Shown in pieces: positions 44,268 to 53,333 of a stretch of 64,000 nt of DNA (within the stretch, counting starts at the first letter, position 1; every line of letters starts with the position of its first letter). Source of the DNA: Bacillota bacterium (GTDB lineage Bacteria; Bacillota; Sulfobacillia; JAJZYS01; JAJYTV01); the NCBI GenBank assembly GCA_021793645.1, contig JAJYSJ010000005.1, positions 62,001 to 126,000 of the forward strand, in the 5' to 3' direction. The notes under the pieces were generated by a model that was not told where the DNA came from, did not search any database, and saw only the letters and a program-made list of their open reading frames with translations. Both the position numbers and the translations under genes were made by a program.

Positions 44268-44335
44268 GTTTGCGCTCCCCTTCCTTCCTGAGCCCCCGTC
44301 GGAATACCCGGCAGGCGCCTTCTCGGACAATATGT

Positions 44336-44364
44336 ATTATAGCGGTCAGGGCCCTTCGGCTCAA
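44336..44364 (-). promoter_or_regulatory. Sigma-A promoter of the A-type carrier gene
   Basis: On the minus strand TTGAGC (44364-44359), a 17-base spacer and TATAAT (44341-44336) precede the gene start by about 70 bases. Confidence 0.75.
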
Positions 44365-44405
44365 CGGCAGCCAAACCATGCGCTTGCCGAGCGGGCGCTC
44401 CACTG

Positions 44406-45152
44406 TCAGCCTAGCATATCGAGAAACGGCGCAAGGTCGCGGAAGAGGCCTTGTCGTTCCATGATGCCGAGGGCGACGAGGCGAACACCCGCAGCGTAGC
44501 AGCTGCGATCCAGGGCGTCGTGGCGCAGGGAGAGCGTTTCGCCGGTGCGTCCCAGGAGAACCTCCTGATGCGCAACAAAGCCCTCGAGTCTCACGCTGTG
44601 CACCGGCACTTCATCCTGGCCTTCCGCGCGCAGGCGGGCCTGCAGTCTTCGTGCGGTGCCGGACGGCTTGTCGAGTTTGTGCGGGCCGTGCATCTCGATG
44701 AGTTCCACGCCGTCGAAGTGCGGAGCGGCGCGCAGCGCAAACTCTGTCAAAAGCGCCGAGACGACCGAGAAGTTCGCGATCACTGCCGCCGACAGCCCGA
44801 ACTGCTTGGAAAGCGCTTCAGCTTCCCTCAAAGCGGCGTCGCCAAGGCCCGTCGTGCCGATGACTGGCCGCACGCCCGCAAGCAGCGCCGTCTTGAGGCT
44901 GCCTTCAGCGGCGTGCGCCACCGTGAAGTCGACGAGGACATCCGGCCGCAGTTCCGCAAGCGCCGCCTGTACATCCCCGTAGACCGACCGGCCGTCGGGC
45001 CGGCCGTGCCAGAGGGCACCTAGGTCCCGTCCGGCGGCGGATGGGGCGACGCCGCCCACTATCTCCAGATCCGGCAGGAGATCGAGGGCGGCGCCAGTGG
45101 CGCGGCCGGTTCGGCCGGATGGGCCGGCAAAGACGACGCGCACAGTTGCCAT
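44406..45152 (-). CDS. dapB: 4-hydroxy-tetrahydrodipicolinate reductase
   Basis: This 248-residue enzyme of the lysine and diaminopimelate pathway has the N-terminal nucleotide motif FAGPSGRTGRATG, VDFTVAHAA, GTTGLGDAAL, and the catalytic segment ELIEMHGPHKLDKPSGTA. The usual HH pair before the catalytic Lys appears as HG, with an extra His two residues on. C-terminal EVLLGRTGETLSLRHDALDR is typical. It starts 1 base after the SCP2 stop (TGATATG), at the end of the mutase operon, which is an unusual place for dapB. Assignment as DapB is good; the altered active site leaves some doubt. Confidence 0.85.
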   Translation of the reverse strand: MATVRVVFAGPSGRTGRATGAALDLLPDLEIVGGVAPSAAGRDLGALWHGRPDGRSVYGDVQAALAELRPDVLVDFTVAHAAEGSLKTALLAGVRPVIGTTGLGDAALREAEALSKQFGLSAAVIANFSVVSALLTEFALRAAPHFDGVELIEMHGPHKLDKPSGTARRLQARLRAEGQDEVPVHSVRLEGFVAHQEVLLGRTGETLSLRHDALDRSCYAAGVRLVALGIMERQGLFRDLAPFLDMLG

Positions 45153-45153
45153 A

Positions 45154-45477
45154 TCAGCTGCGGAAGAGGCTCTCCAGGCGGAACGCTTCGCCCATGTCGC
45201 CCTGCAGGCGGATCTTGCCCTGCATGAAGAGCGCCATGGCGGAGACCCTCTCCTGGATCAGGGCGCCAAAGTCCGAAGCAGCCAGCGTCACAGCTGCCTT
45301 CGGCGGCGTCCCTTCGTCGTCGACGATCGCGACCTTGCGATCGGCAATGCGCAGGCGGAACTTGCCGCCGCCTTCTCCCGTCAGATCGACGACGTAGTCG
45401 GAGTTAAATCCCTCGAGCTTTTCAGGGTGCTCGTTTGCTCGCTGCAGAACGCTGTCTACCAGTTCACGCCCGTTCAT
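45154..45477 (-). CDS. SCP2 sterol-binding domain protein
   Basis: This 107-residue protein is a single SCP2 domain: YVVDLTGEGGGKFRLRIADRKVAI, AAVTLAASDFGALIQERVSAMALFMQGKIRLQGDMGEAFRLESLF. The domain binds acyl-CoAs or other lipids in a hydrophobic tunnel. It sits between an acyl-CoA dehydrogenase and dapB on the same strand. A role as acyl-CoA carrier for the mutase/dehydrogenase pathway is plausible but inferred. Confidence 0.9.
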   Translation of the reverse strand: MNGRELVDSVLQRANEHPEKLEGFNSDYVVDLTGEGGGKFRLRIADRKVAIVDDEGTPPKAAVTLAASDFGALIQERVSAMALFMQGKIRLQGDMGEAFRLESLFRS

Positions 45478-45569
45478 TACGGCCCCGCCGCGCCGCAGCG
45501 CGACGAGTCCTCCCTTCCTATAACTTGCTCTTTCAGGGTGTTCTGCTCGGATGCAGGAGATTCCTCTGC

Positions 45570-46730
45570 CTAGGAATCGTTCCCCCGGTATCCCTCGAGG
45601 AGCGCCCGCGCCACGACGAGGCGCTGGATCTCGCTCGTGCCTTCGTAGATCTCCGTAATCTTGGCGTCGCGCATCAGGCGCTCCTGAGGGTATTCCGACA
45701 TGTAGCCGTAGCCGCCCAGGATCTGAACACCGCGTAGGGTACCCTCCACCGCGACGCGGGAGGCGAAGAGCTTCGCCATCGAGATCTCTTTCGTTGCGCG
45801 GATGCCTTCGCCGTGCATCCAGGCCGCGCGATAGAGGAGGAGACGCGCCGCCTCGAGCTCTGTCGCCATCTCGGCAAGGTGCCACTGGATCATCTGGTGG
45901 TCTGCGATCTTCTTGCCGAACGTTTCACGCTGCAGCGTATAGCGCGCCGCATTGTCCAAGGATGCCTGCAGGATGCCGACGGCCTGCGCGGCGATGCCGA
46001 TGCGCCCGCTGTGCAGTGTGCGAAGAGCGATCTTGTAGCCCTCGTGCACCGTGCCGAGCACGCGGTCGTCCGGCACGAAGACGTCCTCCAGGATGACGTC
46101 GGTTGTAGCGGAGGCCCGGATCCCGAGCTTCTCGAGCGGCGGCCCGAAGGAGATGCCGGGAGCCTCCTTCGGAACGATGAAGCAGGTGATGCCGCGGCTA
46201 CCCCGAGAGGAATCGGATGAGGCGTAGACGAGGTATTCGTCGGCCTCGCCGCCGTTCGTGATGAAGACCTTGCGGCCATTCAGCCGCCAGCCGCCGTCGA
46301 CGCGGGACGCTGTCGCGGCGATCGCCGCAGCGTCGGAGCCCGCGTTTGGTTCCGTCAGCGCATAGGCGCCGAGCCGCTCGCCGCGGCAGAGCGGCGGCAG
46401 GAAGCGTTCGCGCTGCTCCTCCGTACCGTGGTTGAATACCGCTTCCGAATGCAGCGAATTATGCACTTCGAAGATGACTCCGGTCGTGGCGCAGGCCTGG
46501 GAAAACGCCTCGACGCACAGCGTGTATGACAGATAGCCTGCTTCTCCGCCGCCGTAGCGGGCGGGAAGCGTCATGCCGAGGTAGCCTCCTTGTGCCAAGA
46601 GGTCGAAGTTGCGTCTCGGGAACTGGTGCGTACGGTCGTATTCGGCCGCATGCGGCGCGAATTCCTTGCGGGCAAGCTCACGCGCCGCAGCCTGAATCGC
46701 CTGCTCCTCCTCCGTCAAACGGAAGTCCAA
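45570..46730 (-). CDS. Acyl-CoA dehydrogenase
   Basis: This 386-residue FAD enzyme introduces a double bond into short or branched acyl-CoAs. It has YALTEPNAGSDAAAIAATA, KVFITNGGEADEYLVYA, GIRASATTDVILEDVFVP, the FAD-contact QRETFGKKIADHQMIQWHLAEM, and the C-terminal QILGGYGYMSEYPQERLMRDAKITEIYEGTSEIQ. The Glu in this last motif (TEIYEGT) is the position of the catalytic base in short-chain enzymes. The TTG start lies 1 base after the meaB stop, preceded by GGGAG. Context with the mutase suggests isobutyryl-, 2-methylbutyryl- or butyryl-CoA as substrate. Confidence 0.93.
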   Translation of the reverse strand: MDFRLTEEEQAIQAAARELARKEFAPHAAEYDRTHQFPRRNFDLLAQGGYLGMTLPARYGGGEAGYLSYTLCVEAFSQACATTGVIFEVHNSLHSEAVFNHGTEEQRERFLPPLCRGERLGAYALTEPNAGSDAAAIAATASRVDGGWRLNGRKVFITNGGEADEYLVYASSDSSRGSRGITCFIVPKEAPGISFGPPLEKLGIRASATTDVILEDVFVPDDRVLGTVHEGYKIALRTLHSGRIGIAAQAVGILQASLDNAARYTLQRETFGKKIADHQMIQWHLAEMATELEAARLLLYRAAWMHGEGIRATKEISMAKLFASRVAVEGTLRGVQILGGYGYMSEYPQERLMRDAKITEIYEGTSEIQRLVVARALLEGYRGNDS

Positions 46731-46731
46731 A

Positions 46732-47664
46732 TTACTCCCGCTCCTCTCCGCCTTCAAGTTCCTTTGCAGCCCACACCGGATCCTTGCGCCGACGGGCGAC
46801 GTCCTCGACGAGCGATTCCCAGCGTCCAGCGGCTTTCGCGCGCGCGACCGCATGCGCAACGAGCTGATCGGCGAGGGCTTGACGCAAGAAGCGCTCCGCC
46901 TCACGGACATGTCGGGTGCCGACCTCTGGGTTTCGCTCCGCAGAGTCCTTGTGCTGGAGGACCGCCGCGGCGATCTCCTCGATCCCCTCGCCGCTCTGCG
47001 CCTTCGCCGCCAATACAGGCGGCTGCCAAGCCTTGCGCGGACCTAGGGAGAGCATCTGGCGCAGTTCTCGCATCGTCTGGTCGGCGCCGGGTCGGTCGGC
47101 CTTGTTCACGACGAACACGTCGCCGATCTCTAGGATGCCTGCCTTGAATGCCTGCACATCGTCGCCGAGGCCCGGCACGACGACGACGACCGTCGTGTCG
47201 GCGTAGCCCATCACGTCCACTTCGCTCTGGCCCGCACCGACAGTCTCCAGGAGGATGAGGTCCTTCCCCGCTGCCTCGAGCAACTGGATGGCCCGCGGCG
47301 TTGCCCGCGCAAGCCCTCCGAGGTGTCCGCGCGCCGCCAGCGAGCGCATGAACACCACGCTGCCGCGGCCCTCCATGCGCACGCGATCGCCGAGCAGCGC
47401 ACCGCCTGAAAAAGGCGACGAGGGATCCACGGCCAGAACGCCGACCTGACGGCCGAGCGAAAGGAAGTGCCCCGTGAGGCGATCGACAAGCGTCGACTTG
47501 CCGACGCCAGGCGCCCCGGTAATGCCCACGACGATAGCACGGCCAGTGTGGCCGAAGACCTCTCGGACGATCTCGTCGGCTTCCGGCATCTGGTTCTCCA
47601 CGAGTGTCAGGGCGCGCGCAAGCGCCCTTCTGTCACCTTGCAGAATGTCCTTGCCGAGGCTCAT
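46732..47664 (-). CDS. meaB: Acyl-CoA mutase-associated GTPase MeaB (ArgK family)
   Basis: This 310-residue G3E GTPase protects and reloads B12-dependent acyl-CoA mutases. Its Walker A is [31 protein letters not shown] is the switch region, and [14 protein letters not shown] and [12 protein letters not shown] follow. Its ATG overlaps the small mutase subunit by 4 bases. MeaB is found with both methylmalonyl- and isobutyryl-CoA mutases, so it does not settle the substrate. Confidence 0.94.
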   Translation of the reverse strand: MSLGKDILQGDRRALARALTLVENQMPEADEIVREVFGHTGRAIVVGITGAPGVGKSTLVDRLTGHFLSLGRQVGVLAVDPSSPFSGGALLGDRVRMEGRGSVVFMRSLAARGHLGGLARATPRAIQLLEAAGKDLILLETVGAGQSEVDVMGYADTTVVVVVPGLGDDVQAFKAGILEIGDVFVVNKADRPGADQTMRELRQMLSLGPRKAWQPPVLAAKAQSGEGIEEIAAAVLQHKDSAERNPEVGTRHVREAERFLRQALADQLVAHAVARAKAAGRWESLVEDVARRRKDPVWAAKELEGGEERE

Positions 47665-48083
47665 GCTCCACGCGCGCAGGATCGCGTGAAGCGCACGATC
47701 TCCTCCGTCTCGGTACCGGGTCCGAAGACCGCTACAACACCCAGACGCCGAAGCTCTGCGGCGTCCTCCTCCGGTACGATGCCTCCGACCATCACACGTA
47801 CGTCTTCCATGCCCTGCTGACGCAAGAGCTCAAGGACGCGAGGGACGAGCGTGTTGTGAGCGCCGGACAGGATTGAAAGGCCAACGACGTCGACATCCTC
47901 CTGCAGCGCCGCCTCGACGATTTCCTCTGGGGTCTGGTGCAATCCGGTGTAGATCACTTCCATGCCGGCGTCGCGCAGCGCCCGCGCGACGACCTTCGCG
48001 CCGCGGTCGTGGCCGTCTAGTCCAGGCTTGCCGACGAGCACGCGGATCGGGCGTGTCGCTTCTGCGTCCGAAGTCTCTGTCAA
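47661..48083 (-). CDS. icmB: Acyl-CoA mutase small subunit, cobalamin-binding
   Basis: This 140-residue B12-binding protein has the base-off motif D-x-H-x2-G in [16 protein letters not shown], then [26 protein letters not shown] and [15 protein letters not shown]. It pairs with the catalytic subunit encoded upstream. The TTG start overlaps that gene's stop (TTGA). A separate small subunit is the arrangement of isobutyryl-CoA mutase and of archaeal/Bacillota methylmalonyl-CoA mutase. The symbol follows the large subunit and is tentative. Confidence 0.88.
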   Translation of the reverse strand: MTETSDAEATRPIRVLVGKPGLDGHDRGAKVVARALRDAGMEVIYTGLHQTPEEIVEAALQEDVDVVGLSILSGAHNTLVPRVLELLRQQGMEDVRVMVGGIVPEEDAAELRRLGVVAVFGPGTETEEIVRFTRSCARGA

Positions 48084-49663
48084 AACACTGCCGCCTCCCG
48101 GTAACTGCCAAATACGGTCCTCATCGTCCGGACGATTTCGCCTTCCGTGGCATAGGCACGCACTGCGTCGAGGATCGGAGGCATCAGGTTCGTATCCGAC
48201 GCAGCCGCCTGACGCACCGCCTCGAGCGCGCGGTCCACCGCCGCCTGATCGCGTTCCGCGCGGACGGCCTGCACAGCCTTGACCTGCGTCTCTTCGAGGG
48301 CGGGGTTGATGCGCAGGGTCGGAATCGGCTCCTCGTCGGGCTCTACGAAGCTGTTGACACCCACGATGAGCCGCTCCTTGCGGTCGACCTCGAGTTGGTA
48401 GCGGTAGGCCGCGTCCGCGATCTCGCGCTGGAAGAAGCCGTTTTCGATGCCCGCGAGTACACCGCCGAGCTCGTCGATCCGGCGGAAATACTCCTCGGCG
48501 GCAGCCTCCATGCGGTTTGTGAGTTCCTCGATGAAGTAGGAGCCGGCGAGGGGATCCACGGTGTCTGCGACGCCCGTCTCATGCGCAAGCACCTGCTGCG
48601 TGCGCAAGGCGATCGTCACCGCCTTCTCGGTCGGCAGCGAGAGCACTTCGTCCATCGAGTTGGTGTGCAGCGACTGCGTGCCGCCCAAGACGCCCGCCAT
48701 CGCCTCATAGGCCGTGCGGATGATATTCACCTCAGGCTGCTGCGCCGTGAGGGAGCAGCCTGCTGTCTGGGTATGGAAGCGCATCATCCAGGAGCGCGGG
48801 TTCTTCGCACCGTACTTCTCCCGCATCCTACGAGACCAGATGCGGCGTGCCGCGCGGTACTTCGCGATCTCTTCGAAAAAGTCGATGTGCGCATTGAAAA
48901 AGAAGGATAGCCGCGGTGCGAAGGCGTCGACTTCAAGGCCTCGGGCCATGCCTGCCTCGACGTAGGCGAAGCCGTCAGCCAGCGTGAAGGCGAGTTCCTG
49001 CACTGCGGTCGAGCCCGCTTCGCGGATGTGATAGCCGGAAATGGAGATCGTGTTCCATTGGGGCACTTCACGCGTGGCGAATTCCATCATGTCGACAATC
49101 AGGCGCATCGAGGGTTCGGGCGGAAAGATCCACTCCTTCTGCGCGATGTACTCCTTGAGGATGTCGGCCTGCAGCGTGCCGCGCACCTGCGACCAGGAAA
49201 CGCCCTGGCGCTCGGCAACGGCAAGGTACATGGCGAAGAGAATGATGGCCGGACCGTTGATGGTCATCGACGTCGATACCTCGCCCAAGGGGATGCCCTC
49301 AAACAGCCGTTCCATGTCGCGCAGGGAATCGACGGCGACGCCCTCGCGGCCCACCTCGCCGAGCGAGTGGGCATCATCCGAGTCGTACCCCATCAGGGTC
49401 GGCATGTCGAACGCCGTGGAGAGTCCCGTCTGGCCCTGACGCAGCAGATAGTGGAAGCGCTCGTTCGTTTCGCGAGCCGTGCCGAAGCCTGCAAACTGCC
49501 GCATCGTCCAGAGGCGGTCGCGGTACATTCTGGGATGGATGCCGCGCGTGTAGGGATACGCGCCCGGTTCACCGAGGTCGCGGTCGTGGTCCACTTGGGC
49601 GTCCTGCGGACGGTAGACCGGCTTGACCTCGAGCCCTGACAGAGTCTCGCGTCTTTCCGCCAT
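48080..49663 (-). CDS. icmA: Acyl-CoA mutase large subunit, probably isobutyryl-CoA mutase
   Basis: This 527-residue radical B12 enzyme subunit has the substrate TIM barrel but no cobalamin domain. Motifs include [79 protein letters not shown] and [22 protein letters not shown]. In methylmalonyl-CoA mutase, Tyr89 and Arg207 hold the substrate carboxylate. Here those positions are F57 (RQFAG) and Q175 (YIAQKE), the pair found in isobutyryl-CoA mutase. The ATG has GGAGGTG 5 bases upstream. Annotation pipelines would probably call it methylmalonyl-CoA mutase. Confidence 0.87.
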   Translation of the reverse strand: MAERRETLSGLEVKPVYRPQDAQVDHDRDLGEPGAYPYTRGIHPRMYRDRLWTMRQFAGFGTARETNERFHYLLRQGQTGLSTAFDMPTLMGYDSDDAHSLGEVGREGVAVDSLRDMERLFEGIPLGEVSTSMTINGPAIILFAMYLAVAERQGVSWSQVRGTLQADILKEYIAQKEWIFPPEPSMRLIVDMMEFATREVPQWNTISISGYHIREAGSTAVQELAFTLADGFAYVEAGMARGLEVDAFAPRLSFFFNAHIDFFEEIAKYRAARRIWSRRMREKYGAKNPRSWMMRFHTQTAGCSLTAQQPEVNIIRTAYEAMAGVLGGTQSLHTNSMDEVLSLPTEKAVTIALRTQQVLAHETGVADTVDPLAGSYFIEELTNRMEAAAEEYFRRIDELGGVLAGIENGFFQREIADAAYRYQLEVDRKERLIVGVNSFVEPDEEPIPTLRINPALEETQVKAVQAVRAERDQAAVDRALEAVRQAAASDTNLMPPILDAVRAYATEGEIVRTMRTVFGSYREAAVF

Positions 49664-49763
49664 GTGCGCACCTCCGTACGGGAGCCGCCTGCCTGGCGCA
49701 GCGCGCCCGGCGGCGAGGTCGCAAGAAATACGGGACGGCGATTGCCCTCCCTTAGCCATAGTC

Positions 49764-49793
49764 ATTCTACGCACACCGTGGTCCAAGCGACAA
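49764..49793 (-). promoter_or_regulatory. Promoter of the mutase operon
   Basis: On the minus strand TTGTCG (49793-49788), an 18-base spacer and TAGAAT (49769-49764) lie about 100 bases before the icmA start. Confidence 0.6.
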
Positions 49794-49862
49794 GACGAGA
49801 GCAGGCACCGAGGCGCACCGTGTAGAAAGCTGTTCCAATCATAGCCATGGGGTGATCGACGC

Positions 49863-51239
49863 TTGGAACTCGCACCTGAACTCTTCCGGCAGTATGACAT
49901 CCGCGGACACGTCGGGCAGGACCTGACAGCGGACGCTGCCCACCAGATCGCACTCGGAACGGCAGCCTACTTTTTGCGCCACCAGGAGACGATCTGCGTC
50001 GTCGGCCGCGACTGCCGGCTTTCCTCGCCGCAGCTCCACGACGCGTTCGTGCAGGGCCTCCTGGATGGCGGCATGGAGGAGATCGTCGACCTCGGCATGG
50101 TCCCGACGCCCTTCGTGTACTTTGCAAGGCACCACCTTGGCATCGGCCCGGCGGCGATGATCACAGGGAGTCACAACCCGCCGGAGATGAACGGCTTCAA
50201 ACTGGCGCTCGGCCCAGGAACGCTCTACGGGCAGGAAATCCAGGATGTGCAGGCGCTCGCGCATGCCGCCTCGCCGCATCCTGCGAATGGCAAGGTCCGC
50301 AGCGTTGACATCTTCCCGGCATACCGTGCGAAGATGAGCGAGCTGTTCCCGCAGGGTATGCAAGGCCTGCAAGTCGTCGCGGACGCAGGAAACGGTGCTG
50401 GCGGTCCCTACGCACCAACGGTGCTGCGCGATCTGGGCATGGACGTGCAGGATCTTTTCTGTGAGCCGGACGGCCGGTTCCCCAACCACCACCCGGATCC
50501 TTTGCAGCCGAAGAACATGGTCGCTCTGCAGGAAGTTGTACGCCAGCAGCACGCGGACCTCGGCTTCGCGTTCGACGGCGACATGGATCGCCTCGGGGTC
50601 GTGGACGACGAGGGCCAGGTGCGCGCCGTCGACGAACTGCTGATCGTCTACTGGCGCGACATCTATCCGCGCCACCCAAAGACGAGGACGCTCGTCGAGG
50701 TAAAGTGCTCTAACCGGCTCGTAGACGACCTGATCCGCCTGGGCGCACGTCCCGAGTTCACCCCTACAGGCCACTCGCTGATCAAGGCGCGCATGCGAGA
50801 GGTCGGCGCCGTCTTCGCCGGCGAACTCTCCGGCCACATCTTCTTCGCCGACCGCTTCACGGGTGACGACGATGCGCTCTATGCGGCGCTGCGCCTGGGT
50901 GAGATCGTTGCACAAAGCGGGCGCTCGCTGCGTAGTCTCCTAGCGGACCTCCCCCCCTCCTTTGCAACGCCCGAGACGCGTGTCCATTGCGCGGAAAGCG
51001 AGAAGTGGCGCGTCACGGGCGCTGTCACGAGCCGCTTCGAGGGGCGCTTCCCCGTTGTGACGGTCGACGGCGTACGCGTGCAGTTCCCTCACGCCTGGGC
51101 GCTGTTGCGCGCCTCGAATACGGAGCCGGCGCTCGTTCTGCGCGCCGAGGGCGAGACCGAACTGGATCTACAGCAAGCCAAGGGCGAGATGGAGGCCGCG
51201 CTCAAGGGGCTCGACGGGGTTGGGCGCTTGGAGTGGTAG
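49863..51239 (+). CDS. Phosphomannomutase/phosphoglucomutase
   Basis: This 458-residue alpha-phosphohexomutase has the N-terminal FRQYDIRG, the phosphoserine loop [14 protein letters not shown], the metal loop [15 protein letters not shown], the sugar-binding [10 protein letters not shown] and a C-terminal phosphate-binding [15 protein letters not shown]. Dual specificity for mannose and glucose phosphates is common in this subfamily (AlgC-like). The TTG at 49863 is used because the ATG upstream is followed by a stop in its frame. The gene is divergent from the mutase operon and stands alone. Confidence 0.92.
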   Translation: MELAPELFRQYDIRGHVGQDLTADAAHQIALGTAAYFLRHQETICVVGRDCRLSSPQLHDAFVQGLLDGGMEEIVDLGMVPTPFVYFARHHLGIGPAAMITGSHNPPEMNGFKLALGPGTLYGQEIQDVQALAHAASPHPANGKVRSVDIFPAYRAKMSELFPQGMQGLQVVADAGNGAGGPYAPTVLRDLGMDVQDLFCEPDGRFPNHHPDPLQPKNMVALQEVVRQQHADLGFAFDGDMDRLGVVDDEGQVRAVDELLIVYWRDIYPRHPKTRTLVEVKCSNRLVDDLIRLGARPEFTPTGHSLIKARMREVGAVFAGELSGHIFFADRFTGDDDALYAALRLGEIVAQSGRSLRSLLADLPPSFATPETRVHCAESEKWRVTGAVTSRFEGRFPVVTVDGVRVQFPHAWALLRASNTEPALVLRAEGETELDLQQAKGEMEAALKGLDGVGRLEW

Positions 51240-51246
51240 CAACTTC

Positions 51247-51279
51247 TCCTTCTAGCCGAGTGCGGCGGAGCTAGAAGGA
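51247..51279 (+). terminator. Hairpin after the phosphohexomutase gene
   Basis: TCCTTCTAGC (51247-51256) pairs perfectly with GCTAGAAGGA (51270-51279), 7 bases past the stop. A second smaller hairpin (TTGAT.GGCA/TGCC.ATCAA) lies at 51301-51323. Confidence 0.7.
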
Positions 51280-51338
51280 CCTTCGAAGTGATTCGCGTCA
51301 TTGATCGGCAAAAATGCCATCAAATCGCCGCACAAGTG

Positions 51339-51366
51339 TTGCATTGGCAGCACAGCGTGCTATATT
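51339..51366 (+). promoter_or_regulatory. Promoter of the M-box transcript
   Basis: TTGCAT (51339-51344), a 16-base spacer and TGCTATATT with -10 TATATT (51361-51366) predict a start near 51373, just ahead of the riboswitch. Confidence 0.65.
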
Positions 51367-51376
51367 GGTATTGGAT

Positions 51377-51536
51377 CGTCTGTTAGGTGAGGCTACCCGC
51401 GAGAGACATGCTCTTGCCCGGAAACATCGAGAGATGCCCACGGGTGAAACAGTTCCGGTCGGAAGAAGGCCGGAACCAGAGGGCTGGAGCCAAACGGTTC
51501 CTATGCCGCGCGGTGCTGAAGCTCAACGAGGAGACG
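51377..51536 (+). promoter_or_regulatory. M-box (ykoK) magnesium riboswitch
   Basis: The leader matches the M-box consensus in order: GTTAGGTGAGGCT at 51382, TGCCCGGAAACATCGAGAGA from 51415, ATGCCCACGGGT, AACAG, a variable hairpin (GTTCCGGTCGG...CCGGAAC), and GTGCTGAAGCTCAACGA at 51513-51529. P1 is closed by CGTCT (51377-51381) with AGACG (51532-51536) and GTT with AAC. M-box RNAs bind several magnesium ions and switch off transporter expression when magnesium is high. An intrinsic terminator follows at once, so control is by transcription termination. Confidence 0.92.
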
Positions 51537-51545
51537 CCAGTTTTT

Positions 51546-51576
51546 CTGGGCGTGTTCTCACGCCCAGATTTCTTTT
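51546..51576 (+). terminator. Riboswitch expression-platform terminator
   Basis: CTGGGCGTG (51546-51554) pairs with CACGCCCAG (51559-51567) over TTCT and is followed by ATTTCTTTT. GAGACGCCAG just upstream, which includes the 3' side of P1, can pair with part of this stem and act as antiterminator. Confidence 0.88.
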
Positions 51577-51762
51577 CGAAGGGGGGGATCGGCCGTGCCG
51601 GATGATAGTCCTGATGGGAAGCGCCGCGAGATGCTAGGCGGGACCACATGCGCGGCCCGGCCCCCCCAACGTCGTACTCGCTAGTCGGTACCCTTGGGGG
51701 CTTGCCCCTCGCCGTCGCTTCCCCTCATGCCGCTGCACGCGGAACGAGAAGGGGGCGAACGC

Positions 51763-53115
51763 ATGGACTCGGTGAACCTTCAGGACCTCGAACGCACACT
51801 GCCGCGGGACGTGCGTCAGCGTGCCCAGGACCGCGTGGAGATTCGTCGGGCGCGAGAGGCGAGCGGCATTCTCGGGCGCCTGAGGATCCTTCTGCTCCTT
51901 CTGGGGCCGGGGATCCTGGTGATGATCGCGGACAACGACGCCGGCGGCGTCATCACCTATGCACAAACCGGCGCCAGCTATCACCTCGGGTTCTTCATTC
52001 CCTTCCTCGTGCTGATGATCCCAGTGGCGTTCGTCGTCCAGGAGATGACGGTACGGCTGGGTGCGGTGACGCGCCGCGGCCACGCCGAGATGATTTTCAT
52101 GCGCTACGGGAGGTTCTGGGGAACGTTCTCGGCCCTCGACCTCGTCATCGCCAACGCGTTGACGCTCATTACGGAATTTATCGGCATCGGCGCAGGCCTC
52201 TCCGCCTTCGGCGTGCCGCTGCCGGCTGGAGTGCTGGCCGGGCTTGCCCTGGTGCTCCTCGTAACGCTGATCGGGCGCTACCGGCTATGGGAGCGCATCT
52301 CGCTTTGGATCGCACTCCTCAACCTCGTGTTCGTCCCGCTCGCACTGTACGCACACCCCAACTGGGCCCTCGTAGCACGCAGCTTCGGCAGCTGGCACGT
52401 CGCTGGAGGGGTGGACGGCACCTTCCTCATGCTGCTGCTGGCGAACCTCGGCACGACGATCGCACCATGGATGCTCTTCTTCCAGCAGTCGGCAGTCGTC
52501 GACAAGGGGCTGACTCCAAAGGAGATGCGCTTCGGTCGCATCGACACGATGGTCGGCGGGATCGTCATGGGGATCGTCGCGCTCGCAATCGTCATCCTTG
52601 CCGCGACCGTGATGCATGGTGTGCCGGGCTCCACCGGACTTGAGATCCAGAACATCCTCCAGGCGGTCGGCCGCAGGATCGGTCCAGCCGCGCAGTCGCT
52701 CTTCGCCCTAGGTCTTGTCGAGGCCGGCTTGATCGCCGCCATGGCGATCACCGCCAGCACTTCTTGGGCCGCAGGAGAAGCGCTCGGCCTAAGGGTGCGC
52801 AGCCTGAACGCGAAGCCCAAGGAGGCGCTCTCCTTCTACCTTCCCGGCGTCATCGCGGCAACGGTAGCAGCCTTTGTCGTGCTGATCCCCGGTGCACCCC
52901 TGGGGTACCTCAACATTCTCGTGCAGGTGTTGGCGACCGTCTTCATGCCCGCCGCTCTCCTCTTCCTGCTGCTGCTCGTCAACGACCGCGAGGTGATGGG
53001 CAGCTACGTCAACTCGAAGCTGCAGAATGTAGCCGCCATCGGGATAGTCGGTTTCCTCATCGTGATGAACGGGGCCTTCGGCGCCTCGATCCTCTTCCCG
53101 CATCTGATTCGCTAA
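51763..53115 (+). CDS. NRAMP-related divalent metal transporter, probably magnesium (NRMT type)
   Basis: This 450-residue transporter has about 11 helices after a 40-residue charged N-terminus. The NRAMP metal-site motifs are altered: helix 1 has ADNDAGG (57-62) where manganese/iron transporters have DPGN, and helix 6 has TTIAPWMLFFQ (APW at 234-236) where they have a MPH motif. The missing methionine and the DAGG form characterise NRAMP-related magnesium transporters. The M-box riboswitch 190 bases upstream fits magnesium uptake. The ATG at 51763 follows AAGGGGG by 7 bases. A 62-residue membrane protein follows in the same transcript. Manganese transport cannot be excluded. Confidence 0.9.
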   Translation: MDSVNLQDLERTLPRDVRQRAQDRVEIRRAREASGILGRLRILLLLLGPGILVMIADNDAGGVITYAQTGASYHLGFFIPFLVLMIPVAFVVQEMTVRLGAVTRRGHAEMIFMRYGRFWGTFSALDLVIANALTLITEFIGIGAGLSAFGVPLPAGVLAGLALVLLVTLIGRYRLWERISLWIALLNLVFVPLALYAHPNWALVARSFGSWHVAGGVDGTFLMLLLANLGTTIAPWMLFFQQSAVVDKGLTPKEMRFGRIDTMVGGIVMGIVALAIVILAATVMHGVPGSTGLEIQNILQAVGRRIGPAAQSLFALGLVEAGLIAAMAITASTSWAAGEALGLRVRSLNAKPKEALSFYLPGVIAATVAAFVVLIPGAPLGYLNILVQVLATVFMPAALLFLLLLVNDREVMGSYVNSKLQNVAAIGIVGFLIVMNGAFGASILFPHLIR

Positions 53116-53136
53116 GCCTGAAGGGAGGTACCGCCC

Positions 53137-53325
53137 ATGGCTCGTGCCATTGCACCGGACGAGATCCTCCGCATCGTCGACGAGGAGGACCTCCTGCAGG
53201 AACCGCCCGTCTACGGCCGCGTCGCCGTGCGCGGACCGATCGCCTTGGTCTGGTGGGGTCTGCGCATCTACGTGCTCCTCATGGCCGTCCTTGTTGCGGT
53301 CGGATTCGCACACGGTCTTCACTGA
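53137..53325 (+). CDS. 62-residue single-helix membrane protein
   Basis: This small protein has a charged, acidic N-terminal half (PDEILRIVDEEDLLQEPPVYG) and one membrane helix at residues 36-57 (IALVWWGLRIYVLLMAVLVAV). GGGAGGT lies 7-8 bases before the ATG, and the gene starts 21 bases after the transporter, so it is co-expressed under the M-box. No family recognised. It could be an accessory peptide of the transporter, which is inference from position. Confidence 0.7.
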   Translation: MARAIAPDEILRIVDEEDLLQEPPVYGRVAVRGPIALVWWGLRIYVLLMAVLVAVGFAHGLH

Positions 53326-53333
53326 TACGTCAA

